A stretch of DNA of 34,579 nucleotides from an uncultured Sphingomonas sp. (lineage in GTDB: Bacteria; Pseudomonadota; Alphaproteobacteria; Sphingomonadales; Sphingomonadaceae): positions 1 through 34,579 of the forward strand of contig CAJYLQ010000039.1 of the NCBI GenBank assembly GCA_913775975.1. The letters run 5' to 3'. Numbering within the stretch: position 1 is the stretch's first letter; each line of letters opens with the position of its first letter. Below, piece after piece: positions 31,071 through 34,579 of this stretch. Under the pieces are notes generated by a model. It worked only from the letters and a program-made list of their open reading frames with translations, had not been told where the DNA came from and searched no databases. The position numbers were made by a program, and so were the translations under genes.

Positions 31071-32081
31071 CTACCCCGCCGCGTCCATCACCAGCACGAT
31101 CTTGCCGACATGGTCGCCCGCCTCCATCCGGCGATGCGCGTCGGCGGCGTCCGCCAGCGGAAACGAGCGGTCGATCACGGGCTTCAAGGCCCCGGCCTCG
31201 ACATGCGGCCAGACGGAGCGGCGGATTTCCTCCGCCACCAGCGACTTGAAGCCCACCGGCCGCGCGCGCAGCGTCGATCCGGTCAGCGTCAGGCGGCGGC
31301 GCATGATCTCGAAGATCGGGATCTCCGCCGTCGCGCCACGCTGCGTCGCGATCGAGACGTGGCGACCATCGTCCGCCAGGCATTTCAGGTTGCGCGGCAG
31401 ATAGTCGCCGCCCACCATGTCCAGCACCACCTGCACGCCCTTGCCGTCGGTCAGCCGCAGCACCTCTTCCACGAAATCGTGCGCCTTGTAGTCGATCGCA
31501 TGATCCGCGCCGATCCGCCGCGCGGCATCGCACTTGTCCGCCGAGCCGCAGGTGACGATCACCGTCAGACCGAACAGCTTGCCCAGCATGATCGCCATCG
31601 TGCCGATGCCGCTGGTGCCGCCATGGACCAGCACCGTGTCCGCCTCCGCCGCCCAGGCGCGCTCGAACAGGTTGGTCCAGACGGTGAACAGCGTTTCCGG
31701 CAGCGCCGCGGCCTCTTCCATCGACAGTGCGTCGGGCACGGGCAGGCACTGGCCGACGGGCGCGACGGCATATTCGGCATAGGCGCCGCCCGCGACCAGC
31801 GCGCAGACGCGGGCGCCGATCCGCTCCGGCTCCACCCCCTCGCCCATCGCGACGATCGTGCCGGAGAGCTCGAGGCCCAGCGTGGAGGGCGCGCCCGGCG
31901 GCGGCGGATATTTACCCAGCCGCTGCATCACGTCGGGCCGGTTGACCCCGGCGGCGGCGACCCGGATCAGCACCTCGCCCGCGCCGGGCGAGGGCACCGG
32001 GCGGTCCACCGGCGCCAGCACCTCCGGCCCACCGGGTGCGTCGGGATCCACTGCCTTCATCATGGCCGGTATTGATGTCAT
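31071..32081 (-). CDS. NAD(P)H-quinone oxidoreductase, zinc-less medium-chain dehydrogenase
   Basis: The 336-residue protein is a medium-chain dehydrogenase of the quinone oxidoreductase/PIG3 type. It has a GroES-like N-domain (GAGEVLIRVAAAGVNRPDVMQRLGKYPPPPG, about 33-63), the NADPH-binding VHGGTSGIGTMAIMLGKLFG (about 148-167), and no structural-zinc cysteine cluster. It probably reduces quinones or related enones with NADPH in the cytoplasm. The PPPPG and EAGDHVGKIVL parts are family-typical. It diverges from the DUF1192 gene, with about 63 bp between starts. Confidence 0.9.
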   Translation of the reverse strand: MTSIPAMMKAVDPDAPGGPEVLAPVDRPVPSPGAGEVLIRVAAAGVNRPDVMQRLGKYPPPPGAPSTLGLELSGTIVAMGEGVEPERIGARVCALVAGGAYAEYAVAPVGQCLPVPDALSMEEAAALPETLFTVWTNLFERAWAAEADTVLVHGGTSGIGTMAIMLGKLFGLTVIVTCGSADKCDAARRIGADHAIDYKAHDFVEEVLRLTDGKGVQVVLDMVGGDYLPRNLKCLADDGRHVSIATQRGATAEIPIFEIMRRRLTLTGSTLRARPVGFKSLVAEEIRRSVWPHVEAGALKPVIDRSFPLADAADAHRRMEAGDHVGKIVLVMDAAG

Positions 32082-32144
32082 CGATTGCCCCCGTTGCTGT
32101 CGGCAATATTGACAACGCCTTTCCCCCGGTCAACGCTGCATCGC

Positions 32145-32339
32145 ATGGAGTTCGATGACGCACCCCGGCGCCGCAACGACCTCCTCGCGGCGCTCGCCGC
32201 CGAGGATCTGGACCGGCTGTCGCAGGGCGAACTGGCCGAGCGGATCGCCGCGCTGGAGGCGGAGATCGCCCGCAGCCGGGCCCGCATGGATCGCGCCGGG
32301 CAGGACCGGCTGTCCGCCGACGCGCTGTTCCGCCGATGA
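32145..32339 (+). CDS. DUF1192 domain small protein
   Basis: The 64-residue protein begins MEFDDAPRRRNDLL and continues with ALAAEDLDRLSQGELAERIAALEAEIARSRARMD, an amphipathic helix with coiled-coil character typical of DUF1192. The family is common in Alphaproteobacteria next to quinone oxidoreductase or clp genes; its function is unknown. I start at ATG 32145; a frame extending to 32085 crosses the promoter region. Confidence 0.85.
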   Translation: MEFDDAPRRRNDLLAALAAEDLDRLSQGELAERIAALEAEIARSRARMDRAGQDRLSADALFRR

Positions 32340-32461
32340 CCCGCCGGGCGCCCATCGCACGGGTGCCGGAACCAGCGCGACGCGTGACGCTTGATGCAGG
32401 GGGCCGTCGTCCCGACATAGGCACTGAGGGCCCGTTGCCGGGCCCGATCGGAGTATCCTGA

Positions 32462-34117
32462 ATGCCTTCTTTCGCTCCCGCGCTGGAAACCACGCTGCAC
32501 AAGGCGCTGGAGGCGGCCTCCGCCCGCCGCCACGAATATGCGACGCTGGAACATCTGCTGCTGGCGCTGATCGACGACGATCACGCCGCCAAGGTGATGA
32601 CCGCGTGCAACGTGGACCTCGGCGAGCTGAAAACCACCGTCGCCCGCTATCTCGATACGGAACTCGATGCGCTGAAGGTGGATGCGCAGACCGATCCGTC
32701 GCCCACCAGCGGCTTCCAGCGCGTGGTGCAGCGCGCGATCCTGCACGTCCAGTCGTCCGGCCGGGACGAGGTGACGGGCGCGAACGTGCTCGTCGCCCTG
32801 TTCAGCGAGCGCGAAAGCTTCGCCGTCTATTTCCTGCAGCAGCAGGACATGAGCCGGCTGGATGCGGTCAGCTTCATCAGCCACGGCGTCGGCAAGGGCG
32901 GCGCGGCGGAGGCGACCCCGCCCAAGGGCGCGGCCGAAGAGGAAAAGCCCGCCAAGCCGCAGGAAAAGGGCAAGGGCGAAAGCGCGCTCAAGCAGTTCAC
33001 CGTCGACCTCAACGAGAAGGCGAAGATCGGCAAGGTCGATCCGCTGATCGGCCGCGGGCCGGAGGTGGATCGCACGATCCAGATCCTCTGCCGCCGGTCG
33101 AAGAACAACCCGCTCTATGTCGGCGATCCCGGCGTCGGCAAGACCGCGATCGCGGAAGGGCTGGCGCGCAAGATCGTCGAGGGCGAGGTGCCCGACGTGC
33201 TGCGCGAGGCGGTGATCTATTCGCTCGACATGGGCGCGCTGCTCGCCGGCACGCGCTATCGCGGCGATTTCGAGGAGCGGCTGAAGGCGGTCGTGTCGGA
33301 GCTGGAAAAGCTGCCGCACGCGGTCTTGTTCATCGACGAGATCCACACCGTCATCGGGGCCGGCGCGACCAGCGGCGGCGCGATGGACGCGTCGAACCTG
33401 CTGAAGCCCGCACTGTCGGGTGGCGCGATCCGCTGCATCGGTTCGACCACCTACAAGGAATTCCGCAACCATTTCGAAAAGGATCGCGCGCTGCTGCGCC
33501 GGTTCCAGAAGATCGACGTCAACGAACCGACGATCGAGGACACGATCAAGATTCTGGCGGGCCTGCGTTCCGCGTTCGAGGATCACCACTCGGTCAAGTA
33601 CACGCCCGATGCGATCAAGTCGGCGGTGGAACTGTCGGCGCGCTACATCAACGACCGCAAGCTGCCCGACAAGGCGATCGACGTGATCGACGAGGTCGGC
33701 GCGATGCAGATGCTGGTGCCCGCCAACAAGCGCAAGAAGACGATCACCGCGCGCGAGATCGAGGCGGTGATCGCCACCATGGCGCGCATCCCGCCCAAGA
33801 GCGTCTCGACCGACGACAAGAAGGCGCTGGAATCGCTCGAAACCGATCTGAAACGCGTGGTGTTCGGCCAGAACGCCGCGATCGAGAAGCTGTCGGCCGC
33901 GATCAAGCTGTCCCGCGCGGGGCTGCGCGATCCCGAAAAGCCGATCGGCAACTACCTCTTCACCGGCCCGACCGGCGTCGGCAAGACGGAGGTCGCCAAG
34001 CAGCTTTCGGCGATCCTGGGCATCCCGCTACAGCGGTTCGACATGTCCGAATATATGGAGCGCCACTCGGTCAGCCGGCTGATCGGTGCGCCCCCGCCCT
34101 GGTCGAAGCCGACATAG
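32462..34117 (+). CDS. clpA: ATP-dependent Clp protease ATPase subunit ClpA, broken at 3' end
   Basis: ClpA unfolds proteins and feeds them to ClpP. From ATG 32462 the N-domain spans about 1-145. The D1 AAA+ domain has Walker A GDPGVGKT (221-228) and Walker B LFIDE (289-293). The D2 domain has Walker A GPTGVGKT (502-509) but breaks soon after [10 protein letters not shown]. The true ClpA sequence ends near base 34092, and the last residues (PWSKPT) come from unrelated antisense DNA before a chance stop at 34117. About 220 residues of the usual ~770 are missing. Upstream is a hairpin GGGCCCG / CGGGCCC (about 32427-32444). No clpS gene precedes it. The break is likely an assembly artefact. Confidence 0.9.
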   Translation: MPSFAPALETTLHKALEAASARRHEYATLEHLLLALIDDDHAAKVMTACNVDLGELKTTVARYLDTELDALKVDAQTDPSPTSGFQRVVQRAILHVQSSGRDEVTGANVLVALFSERESFAVYFLQQQDMSRLDAVSFISHGVGKGGAAEATPPKGAAEEEKPAKPQEKGKGESALKQFTVDLNEKAKIGKVDPLIGRGPEVDRTIQILCRRSKNNPLYVGDPGVGKTAIAEGLARKIVEGEVPDVLREAVIYSLDMGALLAGTRYRGDFEERLKAVVSELEKLPHAVLFIDEIHTVIGAGATSGGAMDASNLLKPALSGGAIRCIGSTTYKEFRNHFEKDRALLRRFQKIDVNEPTIEDTIKILAGLRSAFEDHHSVKYTPDAIKSAVELSARYINDRKLPDKAIDVIDEVGAMQMLVPANKRKKTITAREIEAVIATMARIPPKSVSTDDKKALESLETDLKRVVFGQNAAIEKLSAAIKLSRAGLRDPEKPIGNYLFTGPTGVGKTEVAKQLSAILGIPLQRFDMSEYMERHSVSRLIGAPPPWSKPT

Positions 34118-34186
34118 CCCGGAGGCGCACCGATCAATCGGCTGACCGAGTGGCGCTCCATATACTCCGACATGTCGAACCGCTGG
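34031..34186. repeat. head-to-head inverted clpA junction
   Basis: The left arm (34031-34092) and right arm (34124-34186) are inverted copies of the same clpA segment with a few mismatches. The spacer (34093-34123) reads, on the minus strand, as the next clpA codons GYVGFDQGG. So the right copy extends slightly further than the left. Confidence 0.9.
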
Positions 34187-34579
34187 AGCGGAATTCCCAG
34201 GATGGTCGACAATTGCTTGGCGACCTCGGTCTTGCCGACACCGGTCGGACCCGAGAACAGATAGTTGCCGATTGGCTTCTCCGGCTCGCGCAGGCCTGCG
34301 CGCGCCAGCTTGATCGCCGACGACAGTTTCTCGATCGCGGCATTCTGCCCGAACACGACGCGCTTCAGATCGGTCTCGAGATGCTCGAGCACCTTCTTGT
34401 CGTCGGTCGAGACCGACTTCGGCGGGATGCGCGCCATCGTCGCGATCACCTGCTCGATCTCCTTCGCGGTGATCGTCTTCTTCCGCTTGTTCGGCGCCAC
34501 CAGCATCTGCATCGCGCCGACCTCGTCGATCACGTCGATCGCTTTGTCGGGCAGCTTGCGGTCGTTGATGTAGCGCGCG
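34093..34579 (-). pseudogene. clpA: second, diverged clpA fragment in inverted orientation
   Basis: Read on the minus strand from the window end, this encodes [19 protein letters not shown], a [18 protein letters not shown] stretch, a D2 Walker A GPTGVGKT, and continues to [13 protein letters not shown]. Compared with the same region of the forward copy it differs at about ten residues in 150 (for example T for A in LSTILG, S for T in LFSGPTG, and VLEHLE for ALESLE). It is open at the window end and cut at the junction. Because it differs in protein sequence, it comes from another gene copy or another strain rather than from a simple fold-back of the same molecule. Confidence 0.85.

Noticed and set aside
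1..34579. tRNA, rRNA, prophage, toxin-antitoxin or defence genes
   Set aside because: None could be supported in any frame or intergenic region; the window is core chromosome.

Overview
The window reads as a high-GC chromosomal segment of an alphaproteobacterium of the Sphingomonadales, most likely Sphingomonas or a close relative. This is judged from gene content and protein sequence, not from a search. The supporting genes are a petABC cytochrome bc1 cluster, the cell-cycle regulator GcrA, a DUF1013/TrcR-type regulator, a DUF1192 protein, an argD-argF-hslO run, a metZ-apaG-LysR run, and many GC-rich hairpin repeats between genes. Almost everything is core or housekeeping. I see no prophage, transposase, CRISPR array, tRNA or rRNA.

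Layout. 1-2573 (minus): petA-petB-petC, the bc1 complex, with cytochrome c1 cut by the window edge. 2743-4743 (plus): trmL, hemF and a GNAT acetyltransferase, tightly packed. 4698-5513 (minus): a polytopic membrane protein whose 3' end overlaps the GNAT gene antisense. 5642-7778 (plus): lipB, a methionine-rich small lipoprotein with its own terminator, and an exported protein of unknown function. 7895-9219 (minus): queC-queE, two steps of 7-deazaguanine (queuosine precursor) synthesis. 9385-12737 (minus): argD, argF and hslO, separated by hairpin repeats. 12828-17856: a DUF5694 protein, an AIM24/TIGR00266 protein, a 63-residue membrane protein, a DUF1275 membrane protein and parE. 18005-18850: an outer-membrane beta-barrel protein.

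18851-19220 is the most unusual non-coding stretch: a dense series of hairpins that includes three copies of one structured element with compensatory base changes. 19200-23208 holds gcrA, an ABC-2 permease without a visible ATPase partner, a LysR regulator, apaG and metZ. 23274-28656 holds a PMT-type glycosyltransferase, a 349-bp non-coding gap with competing hairpins, an FKBP isomerase, rpsU with a structured leader, a tiny TTG-start membrane protein, cysS and an M48/PDZ protease. 28757-34117 holds UDP-glucose dehydrogenase, the TrcR-type regulator, a quinone oxidoreductase, a DUF1192 protein and clpA.

The last ~490 bases are not a normal continuation. clpA stops abruptly in its second AAA+ domain and runs into an inverted, diverged second clpA fragment that reaches the window end. 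A chimeric assembly joining two related strains is the simplest explanation.

I found no convincing new multi-gene system. The best leads are the covarying repeat elements (18857-19169), the possible regulatory RNA structures at 24651-24785 and upstream of rpsU, the Met-rich lipoprotein, and the clpA junction.
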